A stretch of 55,017 nt of DNA. Source: an uncultured Francisella sp. Its GTDB lineage: Bacteria > Pseudomonadota > Gammaproteobacteria > Burkholderiales > Neisseriaceae. The notes under the pieces are model-generated. The model did not search any database. It was given only the letters and a program-made list of their open reading frames with translations, and was not told the origin of the DNA. Positions 8,648 through 16,425 of the stretch are shown here, one piece after another. The translations under genes and the position numbers were made by a program. The stretch is from NCBI GenBank assembly GCA_943913135.1, contig CALTVE010000004.1:1-55017 (forward strand), in the 5' to 3' direction. The number at the start of each line of letters is the position of its first letter. Within the stretch, counting starts at the first letter, position 1.

Positions 8648-9579
8648 ATAAAACTAAAGTAGTCGTAGTGGGCAGCAGCAATTTAGATCATATGGTAACG
8701 CTCAATACCTTCCCCAGATTGGGCGAAACATTGTTAGCAGAAAAACTAGAGTACTTCCCCGGGGGTAAAGGTGCCAATCAAGCAGTTGCCGCTGCTCGCC
8801 TGGGTGCGGAAGTTACTTTTATCAGCGCTTTAGGGGATGATGAAGAAGGCAAAATCTTACGTCAACAGTTACACAAGGAAGGCTTAGATTTACACTTTTG
8901 TAAGGAATGCAAGGGATACCCTTCGGGTAGTGCATACGTGTTTGCTACAGGAGGTAACAACGCCATTATCGTCTATAGCGGTGCTAATCAGCAATTACAG
9001 CCTGCAGATGTTGAAAAAGCAGAAAATGCTATTAAAGCCGCCGATGTCATTTTATTACAGCTAGAAATCCCTTTAGTGACGGCTTGGAAAACTTGTGAAT
9101 TGGCTCATAGCTTAGGCAAAACAATCATTTTAAATCCGGCACCTACCCATCATGTCCCCCAATCTATTATCGAAAAAATCAGCGTCATTACGCCTAATGA
9201 AAGTGAATTGCTTACTCTTGTTACCGATAAAGAAAAAAAAGATCATGAATCGATTATTGAACTTCTATTTGATCAGTGGCAGCAAAAGTTAATCGTCACT
9301 GAAGGAGAAAAAGGCGTAATTTATTTCCAAGATGAAAAAATGCATCGCTTGCCAGCCCATCGCGTTAATAGCCAAGACAGTACTGGAGCAGGCGATATCT
9401 TCAATGGGGCCCTGGCCGCTTTCTGGCCTCTGGGGCGATTAGAAGCCATTCACCTTGCCAATGCTGCGGCCGCTCTTTCTACTTTGGAAAAAGGAGCTCA
9501 AAATTCTTGTCCTAGTCGAAAGGCACTCAAACAATTCTTGTATGAATCTGGGCTAAAACAATTAAACGCTTTATTGTAA
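8644..9579 (+). CDS. rbsK: Ribokinase-family sugar kinase
   Basis: 311 residues, PfkB family. Ribokinase phosphorylates D-ribose to ribose-5-phosphate with ATP. The N-terminal GSSNLDHMV strand, the PfkB signature PGGKGANQAVAAARLGA (about 36-52) and the C-terminal DSTGAGD signature with catalytic Asp251 are all present. I chose the GTG at 8644, which forms a GTGA overlap with the argD stop; an in-frame TTG at 8629 lies inside argD. There are no neighbouring rbs transport genes, so the substrate could be free ribose from nucleoside salvage. Another PfkB sugar kinase cannot be excluded. A strong terminator follows. Confidence 0.85.
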   Translation: MNKTKVVVVGSSNLDHMVTLNTFPRLGETLLAEKLEYFPGGKGANQAVAAARLGAEVTFISALGDDEEGKILRQQLHKEGLDLHFCKECKGYPSGSAYVFATGGNNAIIVYSGANQQLQPADVEKAENAIKAADVILLQLEIPLVTAWKTCELAHSLGKTIILNPAPTHHVPQSIIEKISVITPNESELLTLVTDKEKKDHESIIELLFDQWQQKLIVTEGEKGVIYFQDEKMHRLPAHRVNSQDSTGAGDIFNGALAAFWPLGRLEAIHLANAAAALSTLEKGAQNSCPSRKALKQFLYESGLKQLNALL

Positions 9580-9592
9580 ATTCGCTTCTGGT

Positions 9593-9621
9593 AAAAAAGC
9601 CTAAGCTTGTTAGGCTTTTTT
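9593..9621. terminator. Bidirectional intrinsic terminator
   Basis: A 12-base perfect inverted repeat (AAAAAAGCCTAA / TTAGGCTTTTTT) with a five-base loop sits between the convergent rbsK and TonB-receptor genes. The A and T flanks let it work in both directions. Confidence 0.88.
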
Positions 9622-9629
9622 ACCTTTTT

Positions 9630-11912
9630 TTAAAAACGCCAGCGCGTAGTTAAAGATAGATTACGTGCTTCTCCAGGTAAAGCACTAAAAGAGCTACGAT
9701 AAGCTTTGTTGGTGAGGTTATTGACTTGAGCGGTGATATCGATTTTGGTATTGCCCGCAAGCTTAGAACTAACACCGGCCGCTATATTAAGCGTTGCCCA
9801 GCCGCTCAAAGGTTTCATCGGAATGTCGCCACCAGGATAACTGGGGTTCAATTCTGGCGCCAAAGTTACACGTGATGAAGCCCGCATGAAACCATCGACC
9901 CAAAAAGGTATTTTTCCTGCCTGATCTTGATAGCGCACCCCTAATCTAGCAAAATATTTAGGTACATTGGTATCATAGGTATCACGCCCGTTCAGTCTTT
10001 CTTGACGGCGCATATAGGTTAAAGAAAAATAAGGCTCAACCCCATTGAAAAATTGATAAGCACTGGATAATTCTAGCCCTCTTGTAGAAGCGTGATCCAT
10101 GTTCTCATAAACCGCGGAAGCACGGAATTTGCTGTTTGAAGCGCACAGTGGATTATCATTATGGCGGCAACTGCGCAAAGAAATATAATTCTTAGCTTCA
10201 GTGGTAAACAAAGTACCTTCCAGGGTAAACGCTCCTTCATTATAACGAATCCCCGTCTCCCAATTTTTTGCTGTTTCTGATTTTAAATTTGGATTAGGTA
10301 AACTGGCAATTCCACCCGCATCGGTAGGAACAAAAAGCTGCATCATATTAGGAGAAATATAGCCTTCAGAATAGCCTATACGCAAAGCCGTATGCTTTAA
10401 ACCGGTATAAACTAAACTTGCTGATTTTAAAGTATGATTTTCTTTCTGGCCAAGATGATGCTGTTGGCTGCTGTGATCTAAATGGGTATTGATTCGGTAA
10501 TGACGTAAGCCAGCAGTGAATTTAAGGTCAGGCGTTGCCTGCCATTCATCTTGAACAAACAAAGAGACTGTATTGATATGTGCCTTATAATCCCCGGCCA
10601 CATGGTGATGGACTTCTGCAGGTGCCCAATGTAAATCGATCAACGGTTTAGGAACAGGTAATCCCGTCATCAGCATATCGGTGGTTTTATCCGTCTGCAA
10701 ATGATCAGATAAGTAATTCACTCCAGTGATGAAATAATTATGATAGGGCAGAGTAAAATCCAATTGCACTGTGCCCCCATAGTTTATCAAACGATCTTTA
10801 GAAAGATTACTCATATTAAAACGAAAGGGCTCTAAGATCGGGTAAAGCGCCTGTCTGATAGTGGGAATTTGATGTTCGATAAACGAAGGAATGTTGCCCT
10901 CCACCGTCTTCATTATAAAAGCATCTGTATGGAATAAGGGCGACACCAAACGATTGGCAAAAGCACGATTTACCCGTTGATAATAGACATCGGCATGTAT
11001 TTTATGCAAAACACTCCCTAAATCTTCACCCTCATAATAAAAACCAACTTTACGTTTACTTCGCTCAGGTAAATTGATATCGAAAAGATCTAAAGGAATA
11101 AAACTACTGGTTAAAATCCCTGGTTCACGCCAATTTTCAGCACTTAATTTGGAGTCTTCTAATTTTAGATGCAATAGGTGGTTGCGTTGATCGCCCAAAC
11201 GGTAACCCAAAACCAAATTTACTCCGCTGCCATGAGTTTGGGTGTGGAACAAACGGTTTAAACCTACCGACCATTCACTCGGTGCAACGTGGATATCATG
11301 ATGAAATTCTTTATAACCGGCCAAACGATAGGCGAAATCGCCAATCGCACCCCATACCGCGGCATTCCATAATTGGCCATTGGAACCACCAAAATAACTC
11401 ATAGCCAGTTCACCATTAATAGGTTTGCCCCCGCCCCCTTCTTTAGTAACGATATTGACTACTCCCCCAATAGCTTTAGCACCATACAGCACCGAGGCAG
11501 GACCATGCACGACTTCTATACGCTCTATATTGGAATTATTTTCTAAAATCGGCGTTCCATAGGTGCTGTGATCGGTTAATTCTTGCCCATCAATTAGGAT
11601 AGTCACCCGACGCGAATCTTCGCCCCGTATGCGTACGCGACGAGTGCCGGCGCTATTGGCATCAGTCACTTCCACCCCCGGACTATCTTGTAAAAGTTCA
11701 GCCACACTACTGACTGGAGTGCGATCAATTTTTTTACCACTCACTACCGTAACCGAATGAGGATTAGTTTTTAGCATACCTTTGGTACGCGTACCTACTA
11801 CTATCACTTCATCCAATTCGGTAGCCGGAGAAAGTGCAGGGGTCGACCCAGCATACGTAGAACTCATTGCTAAAAACAACAAAGAATAAGGAAACAGCGC
11901 AGAGGAAGACAT
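9630..11912 (-). CDS. TonB-dependent outer-membrane receptor
   Basis: 760 residues. A signal peptide (about 1-21) and a TonB box (DEVIVVG) are followed by a plug domain to about residue 155 (LIDGQ, IERIEVVHGPASVLYG, IGGVVNIVTK), a 22-strand-type barrel and a C-terminal Phe. The class imports iron chelates, haem, cobalamin or other metals using TonB energy. An NPNL motif (LPNPNLKSETAKNWE) like that of haem and siderophore receptors is present, but the usual FRAP box reads YISP. Several putative outer loops are His-rich, which would suit haem or a transition metal; this is inference. The gene is alone, with no visible transporter or TonB partner. I could not identify a convincing Fur box in the upstream region. 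Confidence 0.9.
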   Translation of the reverse strand: MSSSALFPYSLLFLAMSSTYAGSTPALSPATELDEVIVVGTRTKGMLKTNPHSVTVVSGKKIDRTPVSSVAELLQDSPGVEVTDANSAGTRRVRIRGEDSRRVTILIDGQELTDHSTYGTPILENNSNIERIEVVHGPASVLYGAKAIGGVVNIVTKEGGGGKPINGELAMSYFGGSNGQLWNAAVWGAIGDFAYRLAGYKEFHHDIHVAPSEWSVGLNRLFHTQTHGSGVNLVLGYRLGDQRNHLLHLKLEDSKLSAENWREPGILTSSFIPLDLFDINLPERSKRKVGFYYEGEDLGSVLHKIHADVYYQRVNRAFANRLVSPLFHTDAFIMKTVEGNIPSFIEHQIPTIRQALYPILEPFRFNMSNLSKDRLINYGGTVQLDFTLPYHNYFITGVNYLSDHLQTDKTTDMLMTGLPVPKPLIDLHWAPAEVHHHVAGDYKAHINTVSLFVQDEWQATPDLKFTAGLRHYRINTHLDHSSQQHHLGQKENHTLKSASLVYTGLKHTALRIGYSEGYISPNMMQLFVPTDAGGIASLPNPNLKSETAKNWETGIRYNEGAFTLEGTLFTTEAKNYISLRSCRHNDNPLCASNSKFRASAVYENMDHASTRGLELSSAYQFFNGVEPYFSLTYMRRQERLNGRDTYDTNVPKYFARLGVRYQDQAGKIPFWVDGFMRASSRVTLAPELNPSYPGGDIPMKPLSGWATLNIAAGVSSKLAGNTKIDITAQVNNLTNKAYRSSFSALPGEARNLSLTTRWRF

Positions 11913-12090
11913 AAGTACAAAACCTAACTGAATAAAATAAGAATCACTTTTGATCCACTATCATACCTCTCCCTGCTCCCCTATTATTACAAAAGAACAA
12001 AAAGGGTGAACAAAACAGTTGTTTGTTGTAAAAATGTTATAAATGGTTCTCCTTTAAACGTTTGCTCCCCGGCGAAGGCGTAAATATTGA

Positions 12091-12119
12091 TTGCGCTGCG
12101 ACAGCAATCTAGCTACAAT
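12091..12119 (+). promoter_or_regulatory. Probable sigma-70 promoter for thrS-infC
   Basis: TTGCGC, a 17-base spacer and TACAAT (five of six matches) lie about 120 bases before thrS, giving a leader of roughly 115 bases. Confidence 0.6.
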
Positions 12120-12129
12120 GCCCGCTCGC

Positions 12130-12220
12130 ACCCTGATTAGTAAGCAGGGTCCCATTTTGCCTAACCCTTAATTAAGTGAACCTGAAAATAAACCGTGCGC
12201 AGGCTTTTACTTAAAAAGCC
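12130..12220 (+). promoter_or_regulatory. Structured 5' leader of thrS (two hairpins)
   Basis: Two stem-loops lie in the untranslated leader: ACCCTG/CAGGGT with a nine-base loop (12130-12150), and GGCTTTT/AAAAGCC with a five-base loop (12202-12220), ending about 20 bases before the thrS start. In E. coli, threonyl-tRNA synthetase represses its own mRNA by binding tRNA-like hairpins in the leader, so an operator role is possible. The loops do not show an obvious threonine anticodon. The remainder of the 328-base gap between the TonB-receptor gene and thrS holds the thrS promoter and presumably the receptor's own promoter. Confidence 0.4.
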
Positions 12221-12240
12221 CACTCACTTGGAAATTTTCT

Positions 12241-14181
12241 ATGTTAGAAGTCAGCCTACTTGATGGCGCTAAAAAACAGTTTGATCATCCTGTTAGTATT
12301 ATAGACATTGCAAGCAGCATCAGCCCCTCTCTCGCCCAAAATACCATCGCAGCCCGCGTTGATGGGCTCATGGTTGACACCAGCACGGTGCTTAAAAACA
12401 ATGCTCAAGTTTTTTTAATGACCGTAAAAGATGAGGCGGCTTTAGATATTATCCGGCACTCTACCGCGCATTTAATGGCCTATGCGGTGGAGCTGCTTTA
12501 CCCAGGGGTGGAAGTAACTATCGGCCCAGTTATCGAAGATGGGTTTTATTACGATTTCGCTTATCAACGCCCCTTTACCCTAGAAGATCTCAATAAAATT
12601 GAGATGAAAATGATGGAATTGGCTGATGCAGCCCTGCCCGTTCGCCGCGAAATCGTCAGCCGTCAAGCAGCCCGTCGTTTTTTCGAACAAGCCCAACAAA
12701 AATATAAAGTAGCTCTCATTGATGCGATTCCCGAAGGCGAAACTTTGACCCTCTACCATATGGGTGATTTTACCGATCTTTGCCGTGGTCCCCATGTCCC
12801 TAATACCCGTTTTCTTAAGTCATTCAAACTAATGAAAGTAGCAGGCGCCTATTGGAAAGGCGACAGTAATAATGAAATGCTACAGCGTATTTACGGCACT
12901 GCTTGGGCCAATAAAAAGGATTTAAAAACTTATTTACTTCGCTTGGAAGAAGCAGCTAAGCGAGATCACCGTAAACTTAGCAAAGAATTAGATCTTTACC
13001 ATCTCCAAGATGAAGCACCTGGAATGATTTTCTGGCATCCCAACGGTTGGATTATCTGGCAAGAAATTGAACAGTATTTAAGGAAAGAGTTAGAAAAATC
13101 GGGCTATAAAGAAGTCAAAACCCCTATTTTGATGGATAGATCCCTGTGGGAAAAATCAGGTCACTGGGAAAATTACCAAGAAAATATGTTTATCACTGAA
13201 TCGGAAAATCGAATTTATGCGATTAAACCGATGAATTGCCCAGCCCACATTGAAATTTTTAAACGAAAAATTCACTCTTACCGCGACCTACCCTTACGCC
13301 TGGCAGAATTTGGTAGCTGCCACCGCAATGAACCTTCTGGTTCTTTACACGGCTTAATGCGTGTACGCGGCTTTATCCAAGATGATGCCCATATTTTTTG
13401 CACAGAAAACCAAATTGAAAGCGAAGTAGAAAAATTTCATACCCTATTAACCAACATCTATCGTGTCTTTGGTTTCGAAGATATCACCGTTAAATTGAGT
13501 TTGCGTCCTAATAAAAAAGCCGGTAGCGATGCTATTTGGGATAAAGCGGAAGAGGGCTTACGTAATGCACTACGCTCTTCCCAAGTATCTTGGGAAGAGC
13601 TCCCCGGTGAAGGGGCTTTTTATGGGCCTAAGGTGGAATACCATATCCGTGATGCGCTAGGACGATTTTGGCAGTGCGGTACTATTCAATTGGACTTTGT
13701 TTTGCCTTCACGTCTTGGGGCAGAATATGTGACTGAACACAATGACCGTGCTACTCCAGTGATGCTGCACCGAGCAATAATTGGTTCTTTTGAACGCTTT
13801 ATCGCTATCTTAATTGAACACTATAGCGGACACTTTCCTTTATGGCTTGCCCCTACCCAATTAGCTATTTTAACTATTTCGGAAAAGCAAGTCGCTTATG
13901 GCGAACAAGTCATCATCGAGCTGAAAAAAGCCGGTATCCGGGCTTATTTGGATAAACGCAAGGAAAAAATAGGATTTAAAATCCGTGATAATCATCTGCA
14001 AAAAATTCCGTATATTGCCATCATAGGCGATAAAGAAGTGGAAAACCACGCCCTGGCTTTACGCCATCGTGCAGAGGATCTAGGCACTTTAACCGTGACA
14101 GAAGTTAAAAACCAATTACAAAAAGAAATTAAAGAACGTTTCCCCCCTATTTTTAACGCTTTAGGAGAAAAACATAGTTAA
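12241..14181 (+). CDS. thrS: Threonyl-tRNA synthetase
   Basis: 646 residues, class II synthetase charging tRNA-Thr. The order is TGS domain (1-60), the editing and second additional domain with HSTAHLMAYA and the HVPNT region (about 65-225), the class II catalytic core (about 245-535), including MNCPAH with the zinc-binding Cys and FGSCHRNEPSG, then the anticodon-binding domain (about 540-640). The length is typical for the family. The ribosome-binding site is weak (GGA at 12230). The 3' end overlaps the start of infC by eight bases, and the infC ribosome-binding site lies inside thrS, so the two genes are probably co-transcribed and translationally linked. Confidence 0.97.
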   Translation: MLEVSLLDGAKKQFDHPVSIIDIASSISPSLAQNTIAARVDGLMVDTSTVLKNNAQVFLMTVKDEAALDIIRHSTAHLMAYAVELLYPGVEVTIGPVIEDGFYYDFAYQRPFTLEDLNKIEMKMMELADAALPVRREIVSRQAARRFFEQAQQKYKVALIDAIPEGETLTLYHMGDFTDLCRGPHVPNTRFLKSFKLMKVAGAYWKGDSNNEMLQRIYGTAWANKKDLKTYLLRLEEAAKRDHRKLSKELDLYHLQDEAPGMIFWHPNGWIIWQEIEQYLRKELEKSGYKEVKTPILMDRSLWEKSGHWENYQENMFITESENRIYAIKPMNCPAHIEIFKRKIHSYRDLPLRLAEFGSCHRNEPSGSLHGLMRVRGFIQDDAHIFCTENQIESEVEKFHTLLTNIYRVFGFEDITVKLSLRPNKKAGSDAIWDKAEEGLRNALRSSQVSWEELPGEGAFYGPKVEYHIRDALGRFWQCGTIQLDFVLPSRLGAEYVTEHNDRATPVMLHRAIIGSFERFIAILIEHYSGHFPLWLAPTQLAILTISEKQVAYGEQVIIELKKAGIRAYLDKRKEKIGFKIRDNHLQKIPYIAIIGDKEVENHALALRHRAEDLGTLTVTEVKNQLQKEIKERFPPIFNALGEKHS

Positions 14182-14695
14182 TGTAAAAGAAACGCGGATT
14201 AATGAACAAATTACCGCGAAGACTGTCCGTTTAATTGGTAAAGAAGGCGAACAAATCGGCATCGTAAGCCTACAGGAAGCACGTGAGGCTGCTGAGGAAG
14301 CTGATTTGGATTTGGTAGAAATTTCTCCTACCGCTAATCCGCCCGTATGCAAGATCATCGATTATGGTAAGTTCAAATATGAACAAGCCAAAAAACAAGA
14401 TGAAGCACGCAAAAAACAAAAACAAATCCACATCAAGGAAATTAAATTCCGTCCTAATACGGATGTGGGTGACTATCAAGTTAAATTACGCAACATTCGA
14501 CGCTTTCTCGAAGAGGGCAATAAAGTTAAAGTTACTTTACGCTTTCGCGGCCGAGAGCTGGTTCACCAAAAATTAGGGGCAGAGCTTTTAGAAAGGGTTA
14601 AAGAAGATACCCAAGAGATCAGCATCGTAGAACAAATGCCTAAGATGGAGGGACGACAGATGATTATGATGCTTGCCCCTCTTAAAAAGAAATAA
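14174..14695 (+). CDS. infC: Translation initiation factor IF-3 with an AUA start
   Basis: 173 residues if begun at ATA 14174. IF-3 binds the 30S subunit and checks start-codon pairing. The N-domain (RINEQITAKTVRLIG, residues 8-22), the linker (CKIIDYGKFKYEQ) and the C-domain (IKEIKFRPNTDVGDYQ, KVKVTLRFRGREL, PKMEGRQMIMM) are all complete. No ATG, GTG or TTG exists in frame before the conserved RIN motif. The only candidate with a ribosome-binding site is ATA, with AGGAG six bases upstream. Rare start codons are the rule for infC and allow IF-3 to repress itself; E. coli uses AUU. An ATG at 14306 would delete the N-domain. Unlike most bacteria, no rpmI or rplT follows: alkB begins on the other strand one base later. 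Confidence 0.9.
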   Translation: MVNVKETRINEQITAKTVRLIGKEGEQIGIVSLQEAREAAEEADLDLVEISPTANPPVCKIIDYGKFKYEQAKKQDEARKKQKQIHIKEIKFRPNTDVGDYQVKLRNIRRFLEEGNKVKVTLRFRGRELVHQKLGAELLERVKEDTQEISIVEQMPKMEGRQMIMMLAPLKKK

Positions 14696-15331
14696 TCAGC
14701 TATAAGCGCGTAAGGTGATGTTATAACGGTAGGGATAAAAAGGAGAAGTAGGATCCTTAAGATAAATGCGATCCACGCCGTGAAAACGCAATCGGTCTAC
14801 CCCGCCCCACACCAACACATCACCGTTTTCTAATAAAAAGCGTTTCTTCGGGTCACTGCGTTGCCATCCGCCCCACACAAAGCGACCTGTAGCGCCAAAA
14901 GAAAGCGATACAATTGGCCAAGCGGTGCCGCTATCTTTATCCTGATGTAAAGACAGTTTGGCATCGCTGTCGTATCGGTTTAATAAAACTGCATTGGATT
15001 TAAAATGGGGGTACCCACTTTTTGCAGCATAATATTCCCCTAACCTTAAAAAAAGTTTTGGTATCGCTGGCCAGGGAGGGGCGCCTTCCCCCTGATGTAA
15101 CCGATAGGAAGCATGCAATTGATCGCCCTCACGCCCTGAAGCGCCACACTGCGTCATCGCTACCGACATTCTGTGCCCTCCTGGGGTATACATGTGGCGA
15201 AAAGGCGCTTGCTGCTCAATTTCTTGGATCAAGGTTAATATATCTTTTTCCTGCCCCAAAAGCGCGCCTCGATAAAGAAAACTTTGTTCTCCTATCTGAA
15301 ATACTTCTTGGGTAGCAAACAAATCTTGCAT
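14696..15331 (-). CDS. alkB: AlkB-type oxidative DNA demethylase
   Basis: 211 residues (E. coli AlkB has 216). This Fe(II)/2-oxoglutarate dioxygenase removes methyl lesions such as 1-methyladenine and 3-methylcytosine from DNA. Iron ligands are His129 and Asp131 (LHQDKD) and His184 (FHGVDR). The 2-oxoglutarate and substrate arginines are Arg202 and Arg208 in the RYNITLR motif. The nucleotide-recognition lid (HMYTPGGHRMSVAMT) is present. It is transcribed alone, convergent with infC with no gap, and insulated from the gene upstream by a strong palindrome. There is no ada gene beside it. Confidence 0.95.
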   Translation of the reverse strand: MQDLFATQEVFQIGEQSFLYRGALLGQEKDILTLIQEIEQQAPFRHMYTPGGHRMSVAMTQCGASGREGDQLHASYRLHQGEGAPPWPAIPKLFLRLGEYYAAKSGYPHFKSNAVLLNRYDSDAKLSLHQDKDSGTAWPIVSLSFGATGRFVWGGWQRSDPKKRFLLENGDVLVWGGVDRLRFHGVDRIYLKDPTSPFYPYRYNITLRAYS

Positions 15332-15375
15332 ATCACCCCATTTTTATACCCACTGTTTTTAATAGGTTTTTACCT

Positions 15376-15425
15376 TAAGTAATAAAAAACGGTGGGTTAA
15401 TTAACCCACCGTTTTTTATTACTTA
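15376..15425. terminator. 50-nt perfect palindrome, probable bidirectional terminator
   Basis: Two 25-base arms are exactly complementary with no spacer; the core is CGGTGGGTTAA / TTAACCCACCG flanked by A/T runs. It lies between the stop of the DUF4282 gene and the start of alkB, both on the minus strand, so it most simply ends the former. Confidence 0.85.
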
Positions 15426-15434
15426 CATAGACGT

Positions 15435-15746
15435 TTACTGCTTATTTTTAAGCAAACGATTTTGCTCACGCACTGCCTCACGGATATCGTACAGCAGTAG
15501 TAAGAATTCAACGAATACACGTATCGCCAATACTCCTAAAATAAAACTAACAATTGTCCAGATTACACCAGCAACTATTGCTGTCACGCTGTTTGCAGCA
15601 AAAGAAGCAATTAAAAGTGAAATAGAACTTAATAAAACCGCTAACAGACCTATATAATACAAAACCTTGACGATCACTGGGGTAATAAACCGATTAAAAG
15701 AAAATAAACTGCCAACACTAAAAGAACCGCTATTTTCGTAGTTCAT
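15435..15746 (-). CDS. DUF4282-type small membrane protein
   Basis: 103 residues. Two long hydrophobic segments (about 22-47 and 52-83) are joined by a short loop, followed by a charged C-terminal tail (YDIREAVREQNRLLKNKQ). The FxFxRFITPxIVKVLYYIG start is characteristic of the DUF4282 family of bacterial inner-membrane proteins, whose role is unknown. The start is supported by GAGGAGG just upstream. The gene stands alone, with a strong terminator behind it and about 90 bases separating it from rpmJ. That gap holds a tandem direct repeat of TGTTTAAAAT (15771-15790). Confidence 0.8.
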   Translation of the reverse strand: MNYENSGSFSVGSLFSFNRFITPVIVKVLYYIGLLAVLLSSISLLIASFAANSVTAIVAGVIWTIVSFILGVLAIRVFVEFLLLLYDIREAVREQNRLLKNKQ

Positions 15747-15839
15747 ATGTGCCTCCTCAGGCTGCGTGGTTGTTTAAAATTGTTTAAAATAAGCCCAGTT
15801 CATAGCGTTTTTCACACCCCCAGATATAACACCAGTGTT

Positions 15840-15965
15840 TTAACGCTGTCTTGCCTTGAACTTAGGGTGGCTTTTACATATGACATAGACTTTACCACGA
15901 CGGCGAATAACCTGGCAATCTTTATGGCGCTTTTTTGCAGATTTTAAAGAAGACAGAATCTTCAT
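15840..15965 (-). CDS. rpmJ: Ribosomal protein L36, type B
   Basis: 41 residues, starting MKILSSLKSAKKRHKDC and ending in KFKARQR. This is the alternative (type B) L36 with the longer N-terminus, a component of the 50S subunit. The first zinc cysteine of type A L36 is replaced by His14, while Cys17 and Cys30 remain. A His at position 33 is where I recall Asn in many type B sequences. It begins one base after the rpmE2 stop, so the two are co-transcribed and probably coupled. Confidence 0.95.
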   Translation of the reverse strand: MKILSSLKSAKKRHKDCQVIRRRGKVYVICKSHPKFKARQR

Positions 15966-15966
15966 A

Positions 15967-16239
15967 TTATTTTTCCTTCTTTCTTAATGCATCCATCGCT
16001 GATTTATAGCGTTGATTGAATTTACTTGCCCGACCTTCATTACTGTAATCTCGCTGTTTTCCGGTGTAAGCAGGATGAGACGCAGCAGAAGTATCCAACA
16101 TAAATACAGGATACTCTTTACCTTGCCATTTCATAGTTTTGTTGGTGGGAGCACAAGAAGGAATCACCCATCCTTTGTCGGCACCCCCATCATAAAAGAG
16201 CACATCACGATAATTTTCGGGTTGTGTGTTTTCTTTCAT
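15967..16239 (-). CDS. rpmE2: Ribosomal protein L31, type B
   Basis: 90 residues. It is the zinc-independent form of L31: the CxxC pair of type A is absent, and the type B landmarks (YPVFMLDTSAASHPAYTGKQR, KFNQRYKSAMD) are clear. Type B L31 and L36 often replace the zinc-binding forms when zinc is scarce, under Zur control; here I see no Zur palindrome, so expression may be constitutive. The ribosome-binding site is AAGGA. Between the TonB box-like N-terminus and the body there is an insertion (GADKGWVIPSCAPTNKTMKW) that carries the only Cys. rpmJ follows at one base. Confidence 0.93.
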   Translation of the reverse strand: MKENTQPENYRDVLFYDGGADKGWVIPSCAPTNKTMKWQGKEYPVFMLDTSAASHPAYTGKQRDYSNEGRASKFNQRYKSAMDALRKKEK

Positions 16240-16290
16240 GGTTTTTCCTTGTATCGGCTATCTATCAGTTTTAATTCTGTTAAGCTGTTA

Positions 16291-16319
16291 ATTATCTCCA
16301 CTTTTATAGTAAAATGCAA
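16291..16319 (-). promoter_or_regulatory. Probable promoter for rpmE2-rpmJ
   Basis: Read on the minus strand: TTGCAT, a 17-base spacer and GATAAT, about 50 bases before the rpmE2 start. Both boxes are close to consensus and the spacing is ideal. No zinc-regulator palindrome overlaps it. Confidence 0.6.
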
Positions 16320-16425
16320 GAGGTCTTTCTTCTATCTTTATAAATGCCCCCCTGTCATTTTCAGTCAGTTTTCTATCCATAACAGGTGTATAATTCAGGC
16401 GTATGCAGCCAGTGGAGACGATACT

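Noticed and set aside
9593..9621. Neisseria-type DNA uptake sequences at terminators
   Set aside because: The terminators share no common 10-12-base core, and GCCGTCTGAA was not seen in them.
12130..12220. A T-box or tRNA gene upstream of thrS
   Set aside because: There is no T-loop sequence, no cloverleaf and no T-box core; T-boxes are also not expected in proteobacteria.
14306..14695. IF-3 beginning at ATG 14306
   Set aside because: It would remove the N-domain, whose conserved sequence continues upstream in the same frame.
15771..15790. Tandem TGTTTAAAAT repeat as a repeat array or CRISPR
   Set aside because: Only two adjacent copies exist, with no spacers; it is a short local duplication.
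16240..16425. A Zur box upstream of rpmE2
   Set aside because: I looked for a TGTTATA-type palindrome around the promoter and saw none.
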